A stretch of 64,000 bases of DNA from Hyphomicrobiales bacterium. Its GTDB lineage: Bacteria; Pseudomonadota; Alphaproteobacteria; Rhizobiales; Rhizobiaceae. This document shows positions 1 through 8,228 of the stretch, piece by piece. A program made the translations under genes and the position numbers. Numbering within the stretch: the stretch's first letter is position 1; each line of letters starts with the position of its first letter. The notes below the pieces were generated by a model, which was not told the DNA's origin, made no database searches, and was given only the letters and a program-made list of their open reading frames with translations. Location of the stretch: NCBI GenBank assembly GCA_900466605.1, contig UBMU01000030.1, positions 1-64,000 on the forward strand, written 5' to 3'.

Positions 1-90
1 GTGGCGGCGGTGGTAATCGGTAGTCAGCGCCGGACCAGCCAACCCAGCCCACGGCAAGGGCGACTGAACGCTTGCGTCAAGCGGGTCTGA
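1..90 (+). CDS. Possible C-terminal tail of an upstream gene (partial)
   Basis: Reading frame 1 is open from the window edge to a TGA at 88-90 and would encode a tail starting VAAVVIGSQRR. A hydrophobic stretch followed by a basic tail would fit the end of a membrane protein, but 29 codons are too few to recognise a family. The other two forward frames close within 25 bases. Only the sequence to the left can settle whether this is coding. Confidence 0.25.
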   Translation: MAAVVIGSQRRTSQPSPRQGRLNACVKRV

Positions 91-106
91 GCCCTACCTA
101 AACGGT

Positions 107-1606
107 ATGACCTTTGCTCTGGATACATCGACCTCCCGGCCCTTCCCTTTCGACAACAGCTATGCGCGATTGCCGCAGCAATTCTTTACGCGTCAGGCGC
201 CCTCGCAGGCTGCGGAACCGTGGCTGATCAAGCTGAATGAACCGCTTGCGGAAGAACTCGGCCTTGATGTGGAAGCGCTGAAGCGCGACGGCGCGGCGAT
301 CTTTTCAGGCAACCTCGTGCCCGAGGGCGCCGATCCGTTGGCGATGGCCTATGCCGGGCACCAGTTCGGCTCCTTCGTACCGCTGCTCGGCGACGGCCGG
401 GCGATCCTGCTTGGCGAGGTCATCGACCGCAATGGCCAGCGTCGCGATATCCAGTTGAAGGGTGCCGGCCAGACGGCCTACTCGCGCCGCGGCGATGGCC
501 GCGCCGCGCTCGGCCCGGTGCTTCGGGAGTATATCGTCAGCGAGGCGATGTATGCACTCGGCGTCCCGGCAACCCGGGCGCTTGCCGCGGTTTCGACCGG
601 GCAGCCGGTCTATCGCGAAAGCATCCTGCCCGGCGCGGTGTTCACCCGCGTTGCCGCAAGCCATATCCGCGTCGGCACGTTCCAGTTCTTCACTGCGCGC
701 GGCGATACGGACGGCGTGCGGGCGCTTGCCGACTACGTGATCGATCGGCACTACCCGGAACTCAAGGACAGCGACAATCCCTATCTGGCGCTCTATGAAG
801 CGGTCTGCGAGCGGCAGGCTGCCTTGATCGCACGCTGGCTGCACATCGGCTTCATCCACGGCGTGATGAATACCGACAACATGACCATTTCGGGCGAGAC
901 GATCGATTTCGGCCCTTGCGCCTTCATGGATGAATACCATGCCGGCACGGTCTTTTCCTCGATCGACCAGGGCGGCCGCTATGCCTATGCCAACCAGCCC
1001 GGCGTCGGCCAATGGAACCTGGCGCGGCTTGGCGAGACCCTGCTGCCGCTCTTTGATGCGGATGCGGAAAAGGCCGTCGAGCTCGCAAACAGCGTGATCC
1101 AGCAATATGGCGAGCGCTTCCAGATCCACTGGCTGCGCGGCATGCGCGAGAAGATCGGTCTGGCGACTGTCGAGGACGGCGATCTTGATCTCATCCAGTC
1201 GCTGCTGGCGGCGATGCAGGCGAGCCAGGCCGACTTCACCCTCGCCTTCCGCCGGCTTTCCGACGCTGGTTCGGCAGATGAAGATGCGCTGTTCCTCTCG
1301 ACCTTCCGCGAACCTGATGCGGCGCGCGAATGGCTTGCCCGTTGGCGCGACCGCCTGAGCCGCGACGAAGGCCGGACCGAGGCCGACCGCCGGGCGGCGA
1401 TGCGCGTGGTCAATCCCGCCTTCATTCCGCGCAACCATCGCATCGAACAGGCGATCAACGCCGCCGTCGAGGATGCGGACTTCTCGCTCTTCGAGGCGCT
1501 GCTTTCCGTTCTCGCCAAACCCTATGACGACCAGCCCGGCTTTGTGGCCTATATGGAACGGCCGAAGCCGGAAGAGCGCGTGCTGCAGACCTTCTGCGGC
1601 ACGTGA
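107..1606 (+). CDS. selO: Protein adenylyltransferase SelO (YdiU/UPF0061)
   Basis: Pseudokinase-fold enzyme that transfers AMP from ATP to Ser/Thr/Tyr of target proteins; in E. coli it links to redox stress. The 499-residue length is usual for bacterial SelO. Visible signatures are AYAGHQFG (81-88), LLGDGRA (93-99), LKGAGQTAYSRRGDGRAALG (117-136), the metal-binding HGVMNTDN (251-258) and IDFGP (266-270). The protein ends FCGT, so it keeps a cysteine near the C-terminus, where eukaryotic SelO carries selenocysteine. No clear operon partner is seen; the next gene lies 132 bases away. Family assignment is firm; the substrates here are unknown. Confidence 0.95.
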   Translation: MTFALDTSTSRPFPFDNSYARLPQQFFTRQAPSQAAEPWLIKLNEPLAEELGLDVEALKRDGAAIFSGNLVPEGADPLAMAYAGHQFGSFVPLLGDGRAILLGEVIDRNGQRRDIQLKGAGQTAYSRRGDGRAALGPVLREYIVSEAMYALGVPATRALAAVSTGQPVYRESILPGAVFTRVAASHIRVGTFQFFTARGDTDGVRALADYVIDRHYPELKDSDNPYLALYEAVCERQAALIARWLHIGFIHGVMNTDNMTISGETIDFGPCAFMDEYHAGTVFSSIDQGGRYAYANQPGVGQWNLARLGETLLPLFDADAEKAVELANSVIQQYGERFQIHWLRGMREKIGLATVEDGDLDLIQSLLAAMQASQADFTLAFRRLSDAGSADEDALFLSTFREPDAAREWLARWRDRLSRDEGRTEADRRAAMRVVNPAFIPRNHRIEQAINAAVEDADFSLFEALLSVLAKPYDDQPGFVAYMERPKPEERVLQTFCGT

Positions 1607-1646
1607 CCAGGCGAAAAACCACCAACTCTGACACCTATGGTCGCAG

Positions 1647-1674
1647 TTGACGCTTGCTGAGACCGCTCTATCTC
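1647..1674 (+). promoter_or_regulatory. Candidate sigma-70 type promoter for gcd
   Basis: TTGACG (1647-1652) and TATCTC (1669-1674) are separated by 16 bases and lie 65 bases before the gcd start. A GGGAG ribosome binding site follows at about 1723-1728. Pattern match only. Confidence 0.35.
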
Positions 1675-1738
1675 GCTGATTAGAAGGCATTTTTTGCGCC
1701 TGACCGCACCCGGCTAACTTCAGCGGGAGTTCCCCATA

Positions 1739-4075
1739 ATGGCGATCGTCATTACGTCAGTTGTTTTCATGCTCCTTGGTCTTGCCCTTGTCGGCGGAGG
1801 CCTGTGGCTCATCATCCTCGGCGGCAGCTTCTTTTACCTTTTCGCCGGTGCGATGTTCCTCGTTACCGCCGTTCTGCTTCTGATGCGTCGGGCGTCGGCC
1901 TTGTGGGTCTATGCAGCGCTGATCGTTGCGGCACTTGTATGGGCGATATGGGAGGTCGGCTTCGATTGGTGGCAGCTCGGTCCTCGCGGCGGGCTGATCA
2001 TCCTGCTCGGCGTATGGCTGCTCACGCCATGGATCCGTCGGCCGCTCGGTTTCGTCAGCCCGACCGGCATTTCCTACGCGGCAAATCCATGGCCGCTTGC
2101 GATCCCGGTGCTGATCGCGATCGTCGTTGCCGGCTATTCCATGACGACGAACCCGCATGACCAACACGGCAATCTACCGACGGAGATTTCCGGCACGCCA
2201 ACCTTCGGCGGCACTGTTCAGGACGGCGAATGGCATCAGTACGGCCGTACTCTGTTCGGCCAGCGATACTCGCCGCTCGACCAGATCAATGTCAGCAACG
2301 TTAAAGATCTCAAGGAGGTCTGGCGTTACCAGACCGGTGACGTGAAGCGACCGGACGATGTCGGCGAGACGACCTACCAGGTGACCCCGCTGAAAGTCGG
2401 CGACACTCTCTATCTCTGCACGCCGCACAACTGGGCGATCGCGCTCGATGCGAAGACCGGCAAGGAGAAATGGAAATACGATGCCAACTCCGGCATGAAC
2501 CCCGACCGGCAGCACCAGACCTGCCGCGGCGTCACCTATTACCACGATACGTCGGTCGCCGCTGGTCAGCCCTGCGTTGATCGGGTCTATCTCCCGACCT
2601 CGGACGCGCGTTTGATCGCGCTCGATGCTCTCGACGGGAAGATCTGCACGAGCTTTGCCGATCAGGGTGTGCTGCATCTCGAAAAGGGCATGAAGTACAA
2701 TCCGGCCGGCTACTACTATTCGACCTCGCCGCCGGTCGCCGTCGCCGGCAAGCTGATCGTCGGTGGCGCGGTCAACGACAATTACTCGACGCGTGAGCAA
2801 TCCGGTGTCATCCGCGCCTTCGACATCAATTCCGGCGCGCTGATCTGGAATTGGGATTCAGGCAACCCCGACGTGACCACGCCGCTCCCCGAAGGCCAGA
2901 CCTATACGACCAACTCACCGAACAGCTGGTCGGTTCTCAGCGTCGATGAGGGCCTCGGCATGCTCTACGTCCCGCTCGGCAACCAGGTGCCCGATCAGCT
3001 CGGCATGAACAGGAGCGAGAATGTCGAGAAGTTCTCTTCCTCGATCGTCGCGCTCGACATCAACACCGGGCAATGGAAGTGGGTTCAGCAGTTCGTCCAT
3101 CACGACCTCTGGGACATGGACGTGCCGGCCCAGCCGGTGCTCTTCGACATGAAGAAGCCTGACGGAACCATTGTTCCGGCGCTGGTTGCCCCGACCAAGC
3201 AGGGCGATATCTACGTACTCGACCGACGCACGGGCGAACCGATCATTCCCTTCAAGGAGATACCGGCGCCGGGTGGAGCCATCCCCGAAGACCGCACATC
3301 GCCGACCCAGCCGATCTCCGACCTCACCTTCTCGCCACCACCACTGCAGGAGAAGGACATGTGGGGCGTGACGCTTCTCGACCAGCTCGCCTGCCGCATC
3401 GATTTTCATCGGTACAAATACGAGGGCCGCTACACGCCGCCGTCGCTTGAAGGTTCGATCATCTATCCCGGCAATTTCGGCACCTTCAACTGGGGCAGCG
3501 TCGCGGTCGATCCCGAGCGTCAGATCATGTTCGGCATGCCGACCTATCTCGCCTTCACCTCGCGACTGGTTCCCGCCGCCGATATTCCGCCGAAGGGGCA
3601 GGATGAGAAGGGTAGCGAACAGGGCCTCAACCGCAACGACGGCGCTCCCTACGGCGTGTTCATGGGACCGTTCCTCGGGCCGCTCAAAATCCCGTGCCAG
3701 GCACCGCCATGGGGCTATGTCGCCGGCGTCGACCTCCTCACCGGCAAGACGGCCTACAAGCTGAAGAACGGCACCGTGCACGACATGACGCCGCTGCCGC
3801 TGCCCTTCAAGGTCGGCGTGCCCGGCATCGGCGGCCCGATGCTGACCAGGGGCGGCGTCGCCTTCCTCGGCGCGGCTGTCGATAATTATCTCCGCGCCTA
3901 TGATGTCACCAACGGCCAACAGCTCTGGCAGGCTCGTCTGCCGGCCGGCGGCCAGGCGACGCCGATGACCTACACGACTGCTGACAACAAGCAGTTCGTT
4001 GTCATGGTTGCCGGCGGACATGGTTCGATCGGCACCAAGCCCGGCGACTATGTCATCGGCTACGCCCTGCCCTGA
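1739..4075 (+). CDS. gcd: Membrane-bound PQQ-dependent glucose dehydrogenase
   Basis: Quinoprotein that oxidises aldoses such as glucose to the lactone on the periplasmic face and passes electrons to ubiquinone. The 778-residue length matches the glucose/quinate/shikimate family (E. coli Gcd is 796). Residues 1-135 hold about five hydrophobic membrane segments; the rest is the eight-bladed PQQ propeller. HHDLWDMDVPAQP (454-466) is the highly conserved catalytic region containing the active-site Asp. The start has a GGGAG site upstream. No pqq biosynthesis genes are in the window, so whether the enzyme is a holoenzyme in this strain is open. Quinate or related substrates cannot be excluded. 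Confidence 0.93.
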   Translation: MAIVITSVVFMLLGLALVGGGLWLIILGGSFFYLFAGAMFLVTAVLLLMRRASALWVYAALIVAALVWAIWEVGFDWWQLGPRGGLIILLGVWLLTPWIRRPLGFVSPTGISYAANPWPLAIPVLIAIVVAGYSMTTNPHDQHGNLPTEISGTPTFGGTVQDGEWHQYGRTLFGQRYSPLDQINVSNVKDLKEVWRYQTGDVKRPDDVGETTYQVTPLKVGDTLYLCTPHNWAIALDAKTGKEKWKYDANSGMNPDRQHQTCRGVTYYHDTSVAAGQPCVDRVYLPTSDARLIALDALDGKICTSFADQGVLHLEKGMKYNPAGYYYSTSPPVAVAGKLIVGGAVNDNYSTREQSGVIRAFDINSGALIWNWDSGNPDVTTPLPEGQTYTTNSPNSWSVLSVDEGLGMLYVPLGNQVPDQLGMNRSENVEKFSSSIVALDINTGQWKWVQQFVHHDLWDMDVPAQPVLFDMKKPDGTIVPALVAPTKQGDIYVLDRRTGEPIIPFKEIPAPGGAIPEDRTSPTQPISDLTFSPPPLQEKDMWGVTLLDQLACRIDFHRYKYEGRYTPPSLEGSIIYPGNFGTFNWGSVAVDPERQIMFGMPTYLAFTSRLVPAADIPPKGQDEKGSEQGLNRNDGAPYGVFMGPFLGPLKIPCQAPPWGYVAGVDLLTGKTAYKLKNGTVHDMTPLPLPFKVGVPGIGGPMLTRGGVAFLGAAVDNYLRAYDVTNGQQLWQARLPAGGQATPMTYTTADNKQFVVMVAGGHGSIGTKPGDYVIGYALP

Positions 4076-4082
4076 AACCTGC

Positions 4083-4112
4083 CGGATGGCCGCCACCGAA
4101 AACGGCCATCCG
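4083..4112 (+). terminator. Hairpin after gcd
   Basis: Perfect 10-bp stem (CGGATGGCCG at 4083-4092, CGGCCATCCG at 4103-4112) with a 10-base loop, 7 bases after the gcd stop. There is no clear T run, so it may be a 3' stabilising or Rho-assisted hairpin. Confidence 0.5.
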
Positions 4113-4183
4113 AGCCCGCTGCCGTAAGTTCCGGACAGGTCTGCCGCGCCATTCTCCTGCACATTGTCTCAAGGAGAATTTTC

Positions 4184-4639
4184 ATGAAGATCGGCAGCAA
4201 CATTTCCAGCACCTATGGATTGAGCAACCTCTTTTCCCAGTCCGGCCAGCGCAACAAGCAACAGACAAGCGACAGCGACGTCAGCGTCCGCCAGAGCGGC
4301 GCATCGCTGCAGCCAAGCAGCACGCCGACGTCGATCTCCAGCACGATGTGGGCGTTGCAGGCGAGCGGCACCGTTACGATGGACGGCACCGAGGATCCGG
4401 CGAAGACGCGCCACGACGCTGTTGTCTCGGAATTCACCGAGCTTGCCAACCAGACCCCGGCCGAGCGGATCCGCGACCAGATCCTCCAGCGGCTCGGCCT
4501 GACCGAGGACGATCTCAAGGCCATGCCGCCGGAACAGCGCGAGGCCGTGGAAAAGCAGATTGCCGACGAGCTTAAGCGGCAGCTGACCGGCGAGGACAGC
4601 AAGGACAAACCGAGCGCCGACACGATCATCAGCGCCTGA
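4184..4639 (+). CDS. Hypothetical protein, 151 aa
   Basis: A strong AAGGAG site sits 8 bases before the ATG. The product is soluble and has no signal peptide. Residues 1-60 are low-complexity and rich in Ser, Gln and Thr (MKIGSNISSTYGLSNLF at the N-terminus). Residues 80-140 look helical and charged (TPAERIRDQILQRLGL, then PPEQREAVEKQIADELKRQL). I do not recognise a named family. The flexible N-terminus with a helical C-terminus could suit a secreted or flagellum-associated protein, but nothing proves it. It probably has its own transcript, since hairpins lie on both sides. Confidence 0.7.
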   Translation: MKIGSNISSTYGLSNLFSQSGQRNKQQTSDSDVSVRQSGASLQPSSTPTSISSTMWALQASGTVTMDGTEDPAKTRHDAVVSEFTELANQTPAERIRDQILQRLGLTEDDLKAMPPEQREAVEKQIADELKRQLTGEDSKDKPSADTIISA

Positions 4640-4995
4640 GCCAGAGTTAGATAGAAGCGCGCTTTTGGCTCAAATGGAACCGGATGACGTAGCGGCCGGC
4701 GCGCTCCGTCATCCGCGCTTTACCGGCCGATCGCTCGGGCGGCATCGGCCAGGACCAAAGGCAATCGGCTAGAATTTGAAGTTCCGACGAGGTTCTTCAT
4801 CGAACGCCACAGCGGCGACCGAGACAGGATTGTCAACCTCATGACCAACACAGATTGGAGTTCGGCAAACTCGAACAGATCGGAAGATTGACGCTCTTCA
4901 TGACTACAATCGGCGCATTCCGGACGTGGCGCATGATCGCTTTCGGCCCTTTGCGGACATTAGAACGGGGCCCGATGGCACAGTACGCGAGCCTT
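4640..4995. other. Intergenic region, 356 bp, no convincing gene
   Basis: Next to the stop of the preceding gene is a stem of CGGATGACG (4681-4689) and CGTCATCCG (4707-4715), probably the terminator of the 4184 gene. The remainder holds only short open frames without ribosome binding sites. It looks less GC-rich from about 4780 onward, like the gene that follows. Confidence 0.5.
4681..4715 (+). terminator. Hairpin after the 4184-4639 gene
   Basis: A 9-bp perfect outer stem (4681-4689 with 4707-4715) encloses a further AGCG/CGCT pairing. It starts 41 bases after the stop. No T run follows. Confidence 0.4.
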
Positions 4996-5658
4996 TCAGT
5001 AGAAATGAACTCTCGAAAGATCGATTTCATAAGGATCGATAAGAATGGGTTTTCCGTTCTCTTTGTATATTTCGAGTTCGGATAACTTTCCGTCTGTCAC
5101 GTGTAACGCGATCCTCACCAGGACTGCGATGCGTGCCAGACGTTTGGTTTCACCGATCACGTCGTCGTAAAACCCTTCCACGGGTATGCGATCGTTCGGA
5201 CGCGGGGATGGAGCGTCGCTATCTTTCACATCGGCGCGCGGCCCCTGACTGCGTAGCACTAAGCTCCATCTACCTACCCGCATCACCTCTATTGACTTAA
5301 CTTGTTCGAGGATTTCGGTTCGTCCCTGAAACTCCTGCCGGAGCAAATGCATGAGAAGGGCATGCTCGGCAACACCGATCGGCCGCCAGCTTCTGAGAGG
5401 TTTACCAACATCTGTGGGGCGGTCATTTGCCTTCGATGGATACCGCATCCATTCAATAGTCTGTCTGGCTTCCGCCATGGCATCCTTGGCGCTTGCGAAG
5501 ATGCCCGACGGAGGCTGTCCGACCCAAGAGGGCGGACTGTCATCCCACTCAGAGATCACCTCTTCGGCATATTCGTATTTGCCGTCAGAGCGCAAATACA
5601 CACTGACACGCCGGGTGTTATCGTCTCGGACAACCCTCATTGTTAATTCGTCGAACAT
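4996..5658 (-). CDS. Hypothetical protein, 220 aa, atypical composition
   Basis: The frame is open from an upstream ATG at 5760, but the ATG at 5658 has an AGAGGGG ribosome binding site 6 bases ahead while the upstream one has none, so I start here. The N-terminus is MFDELTMRVVRDDNTRRVSV; a beta-rich N-terminal part is followed by RPIGVAEHALLMHLLRQEF and a C-terminal LSELEIYKENGKPILIDP. That C-terminal pattern is reminiscent of the small DUF6984 proteins, but I cannot confirm it. No signal peptide or membrane segment is seen. Base composition is less GC-rich than that of neighbouring genes, which suggests acquisition by transfer. Confidence 0.6.
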   Translation of the reverse strand: MFDELTMRVVRDDNTRRVSVYLRSDGKYEYAEEVISEWDDSPPSWVGQPPSGIFASAKDAMAEARQTIEWMRYPSKANDRPTDVGKPLRSWRPIGVAEHALLMHLLRQEFQGRTEILEQVKSIEVMRVGRWSLVLRSQGPRADVKDSDAPSPRPNDRIPVEGFYDDVIGETKRLARIAVLVRIALHVTDGKLSELEIYKENGKPILIDPYEIDLSRVHFY

Positions 5659-5887
5659 GGTAACCCCTCTGCCGCCAACCTGAGTTGAATTGGAAGGAGT
5701 GTCAACGACAGCTTGTGGCGCAAAGCGGTCATTTTGAGTTGCGGAAAGGATCTTTGGCATTTGCTAGATGATGTCGGGAACGCTTGGCAGAACGCTTCAG
5801 TTTAGCCCCGAAATGCCTTCACAAACTGATTGAGACCGATACGACGGAGATTCACGTTTCCGTCGCATCTCCTTGATGGGACACGCC

Positions 5888-6778
5888 TTATCCGACCATG
5901 TCGGCCACGATCTTTCCGACCTCGGCGAAGACAGGGTTGATCTCCGACAGCGGCGCCTTGGCCTGCGTGACGTAGGCCGCAACCAGGATTGCGCCATGGC
6001 CCGGCGGCCAGAGGACGGCGATATCGGCGGCGCTGCCGTTGTTGGCTGTGCCGGTCTTGTCGCCGATCTTCCAGGTATCGGGCAGGCCTGCGCGCAGTCG
6101 TGCGCCGCCCGTCGTGTTCGCCACCATCCACTCCACCAGTTTGTCGCGCGACGGTTCCGATAGGGCCGAGCCCAGGGTCAGGTTGCCGAGCGTGTCGACC
6201 ATCGCATCCGGTGTGGTCGTATCCTGAGGATCGCCGTCCTTGGCTTCGTTGAGCGCCGTTTCCCAGCGATCGAGGCGCGTTGAACGGTCGCCGATCGTGC
6301 GCACCCACTTGGTCAGCTCGGCCGGTCCGCCGAAGCTTTCCAGCAGCAAATTCCCGGCCGTGTTGTCGGAGAGCGTGATCGCCGCCTCGCAGAGTTCGCC
6401 GATGCTCATACCCTCGCCGCCGACGTGCTTTTCCGTTTCCGGCGAGTAGGTAACGAGCTTGTCCTGTTCGTAGACGACGCGGCGCTCGAGATTTTCCTGC
6501 CCCTTGTCGACCCGCGCCAGCACCAGTCCCGCAGCCAGCACCTTGAACGTGCTGCAGAGGGGAAAGCGCTCCGTTTCGCGGTAGCCGAAGGAAATGCTGG
6601 TCTCGGTGTCGATCGCGGACACGCCGATGCGGCCACCGATCTCCTTTTCGAGCGCTTCCATTCGCCTGTTGATTTCATCATCGCTCTCCTCCGACCACGC
6701 AATGCGCGGCAGGAGCAAGGCGGGTGAAAGCAGTGCCGAACCAAGAAGAGTTCGGCGGCGGATCGAAAAGCCACGCAT
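5888..6778 (-). CDS. bla: Class A beta-lactamase
   Basis: Serine hydrolase that opens the beta-lactam ring in the periplasm. All class A signatures are present: STFK with the nucleophile Ser76 (76-79), SDN (137-139), the omega-loop glutamate in ETALN (173-177) and KTG (241-243). The N-terminus has a twin-arginine-like signal (RRRTLLG followed by a hydrophobic stretch), so export is probably by Tat. Cys75 directly precedes the catalytic serine, but Ala, not Cys, follows KTGT, so the C69-C238 disulfide of carbapenemases is absent. The gene is 67 bases downstream of dmeF on the same strand. No AmpR-type regulator is adjacent. The spectrum cannot be told from sequence. Confidence 0.95.
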   Translation of the reverse strand: MRGFSIRRRTLLGSALLSPALLLPRIAWSEESDDEINRRMEALEKEIGGRIGVSAIDTETSISFGYRETERFPLCSTFKVLAAGLVLARVDKGQENLERRVVYEQDKLVTYSPETEKHVGGEGMSIGELCEAAITLSDNTAGNLLLESFGGPAELTKWVRTIGDRSTRLDRWETALNEAKDGDPQDTTTPDAMVDTLGNLTLGSALSEPSRDKLVEWMVANTTGGARLRAGLPDTWKIGDKTGTANNGSAADIAVLWPPGHGAILVAAYVTQAKAPLSEINPVFAEVGKIVADMVG

Positions 6779-6845
6779 GAAAATTCCTCTGCCTCAAATC
6801 AATGGACACTTGGCTAGAGACTGATTGTGGCCCGGATGAGTCGCG

Positions 6846-7820
6846 TCAAGCGGCGGTCGCCTGCGTTACCTCGACGGTGACGTGCGAGAGACCCGGAAGG
6901 CGATCGAGCTTTGCCTTGTAGAAGGTCGGGCTTTCCGGCTGCGGCGCCACCAGCGCGACGATCGCGGCGTGATGGCCGGGTCCGACCTGCCAGACGTGCA
7001 GATCGGTGATCCGCTCGCCGCCCGTTTCAAGCGCCGAACGGATTTCGTCCTGCAGGTCCGCTTCCTGCGGCACCACATCGAGTAGCACGCGACCCGACGA
7101 TTTCATCAGGCCCCACGACCACTGCGCGATGATAAGGCCGCCGACGATGCCCATCAGCGGATCGAGCCACAGCCAGCCGTACAGGCTGCCGAGCAGCAGT
7201 TCGGCGATGGCAAGTACCGAGGTCAGCGCATCGGCGATGACGTGGACATAGGCAGCGCGCATGTTGTTGTCGGAGGCATGTGCAGTATGCGCGTGGCCGC
7301 CATGGTGGGCATGATCGCCGTGGTCGTGGTGATGATGGTGCTCGTGATGGTGGGAATGGCCATGATGGCCATCCTTCAGGAGCCAGGCGCTCGCCACATT
7401 GACGAGCAGACCGACGACGGCGACACCGATCGCCTGCGCAAAGCTGATCGGCACGGGATGGGTGATGCGCAGGAAGCTCTCCCAGGCCATAAGCAAGGCG
7501 ATCAACATCAGGATGATGGCGCTGGCAAAGCCCGCGAGGTCACCAAGCTTGCCGGTGCCGAAGGTGAAGCGCGGATTGTGCGCCTGCCGGCGCGTATAGA
7601 GATAGGCGACCGCCGAGATCAGCAGCGCACTGGCGTGCGTCGACATGTGCCAGCCATCGGCAACCAGCGCCATCGAGCCATAGTAGGTGCCAGCGCCGAT
7701 CTCGACCACCATCATGACGGCGGTGAGCGCAATGACGAACCAGACGCGGCGGGCGTTCCGGTCATGATCGGCGCCCAGGAAAACGTGGCTGTGCTCAAAT
7801 GTTTCGGTCTGTGCGGTCAT
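6846..7820 (-). CDS. dmeF: Cation diffusion facilitator efflux protein, Co/Ni type (DmeF)
   Basis: Inner-membrane antiporter that exports divalent metals. Six hydrophobic segments are visible. The transport-site motifs are DGWHM (55-59) in TM2 and HVIAD (193-197) in TM5. A very His-rich cytosolic loop lies at about 152-181 between TM4 and TM5, as in DmeF, and a C-terminal cytoplasmic domain follows. The regulator gene dmeR lies 23 bases upstream on the same strand, forming the known rhizobial dmeRF pair that gives Co and Ni resistance. The partner regulator carries Ni/Co-type ligands, which favours Co/Ni over Zn as substrate. Confidence 0.93.
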   Translation of the reverse strand: MTAQTETFEHSHVFLGADHDRNARRVWFVIALTAVMMVVEIGAGTYYGSMALVADGWHMSTHASALLISAVAYLYTRRQAHNPRFTFGTGKLGDLAGFASAIILMLIALLMAWESFLRITHPVPISFAQAIGVAVVGLLVNVASAWLLKDGHHGHSHHHEHHHHHDHGDHAHHGGHAHTAHASDNNMRAAYVHVIADALTSVLAIAELLLGSLYGWLWLDPLMGIVGGLIIAQWSWGLMKSSGRVLLDVVPQEADLQDEIRSALETGGERITDLHVWQVGPGHHAAIVALVAPQPESPTFYKAKLDRLPGLSHVTVEVTQATAA

Positions 7821-7843
7821 CGCACGCTCCTCATGTCGACGTC

Positions 7844-8116
7844 TCAGCGGATATAGGTTCGCAGAACTTCGGATATTTCCTCGACGGCTTCCGCCCGGGC
7901 CTTCTCATCGGCGGCGTGCAACACATGCTCGTGCAGGTGATCATCCAGCACCTCTCCGGTCAGTCCGTTCAGGGCGCCGCGGATCGAGGCAAGCAGTTGC
8001 AAAATCTCTCCGCAGGGCCGCTCCGCATCCAAGGCGCGCTCGACCGCCTCCAATTGGCCCTTCAGACGGCTGACGCGGGCCATCAGCTTTTTCTTTTGAT
8101 GCGTGGTGTGGGACAT
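7844..8116 (-). CDS. dmeR: Nickel/cobalt-responsive repressor DmeR (RcnR/CsoR family)
   Basis: All-helical 90-residue DNA-binding repressor of the RcnR/FrmR/CsoR family. His3, Cys35, His60 and His64 stand at exactly the positions of the E. coli RcnR Ni/Co ligands, so it should sense Co(II) or Ni(II). It is the first gene of the dmeRF operon and likely represses its own promoter: an RcnR-like G-tract palindrome lies 14 bases upstream of the start. A TATACT -10 element (8130-8135, minus strand) would place the transcript start only about 7 bases before the ATG, and no Shine-Dalgarno is seen. Confidence 0.93.
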   Translation of the reverse strand: MSHTTHQKKKLMARVSRLKGQLEAVERALDAERPCGEILQLLASIRGALNGLTGEVLDDHLHEHVLHAADEKARAEAVEEISEVLRTYIR

Positions 8117-8129
8117 AGCATTACCATTT

Positions 8130-8150
8130 AGTATAGGGGGGCACCCTATA
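8130..8150 (-). promoter_or_regulatory. Probable DmeR operator overlapping the dmeRF -10 element
   Basis: Inverted repeat TATAGGG (8132-8138) and CCCTATA (8144-8150) with a six-G tract at 8136-8141. RcnR-type repressors recognise G/C tracts flanked by AT-rich inverted repeats, and this overlaps the TATACT -10 hexamer of dmeR. Binding is inferred. Confidence 0.65.
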
Positions 8151-8194
8151 TCAATGCTTCTCTCCTGAAAAGTCTCCCCGTTTGCAAAGCGTCC

Positions 8195-8222
8195 TTGAAT
8201 TTACATAGGACTCCTATATATT
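8195..8222 (+). promoter_or_regulatory. Promoter with internal palindromic operator, MarR operon
   Basis: TTGAAT (8195-8200) and TATATT (8217-8222) are 16 bases apart. The spacer carries the 13-base palindrome ATAGGACTCCTAT (8205-8217), suited to autorepression by the downstream MarR protein. The predicted transcript start coincides with the ATG at 8229. Confidence 0.5.
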
Positions 8223-8228
8223 AGCCTC

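Noticed and set aside
305..1690. Long antisense open frame opposite selO
   Set aside because: Composition-driven shadow: the sense frame encodes a complete, motif-bearing SelO. The antisense product lacks any recognisable domain and has no ribosome binding site.
7325..7380. His-rich repetitive stretch (CAC/CAT repeats) in dmeF as a possible tandem repeat element
   Set aside because: It is the coding sequence of the DmeF metal-binding loop, not a repeat element.
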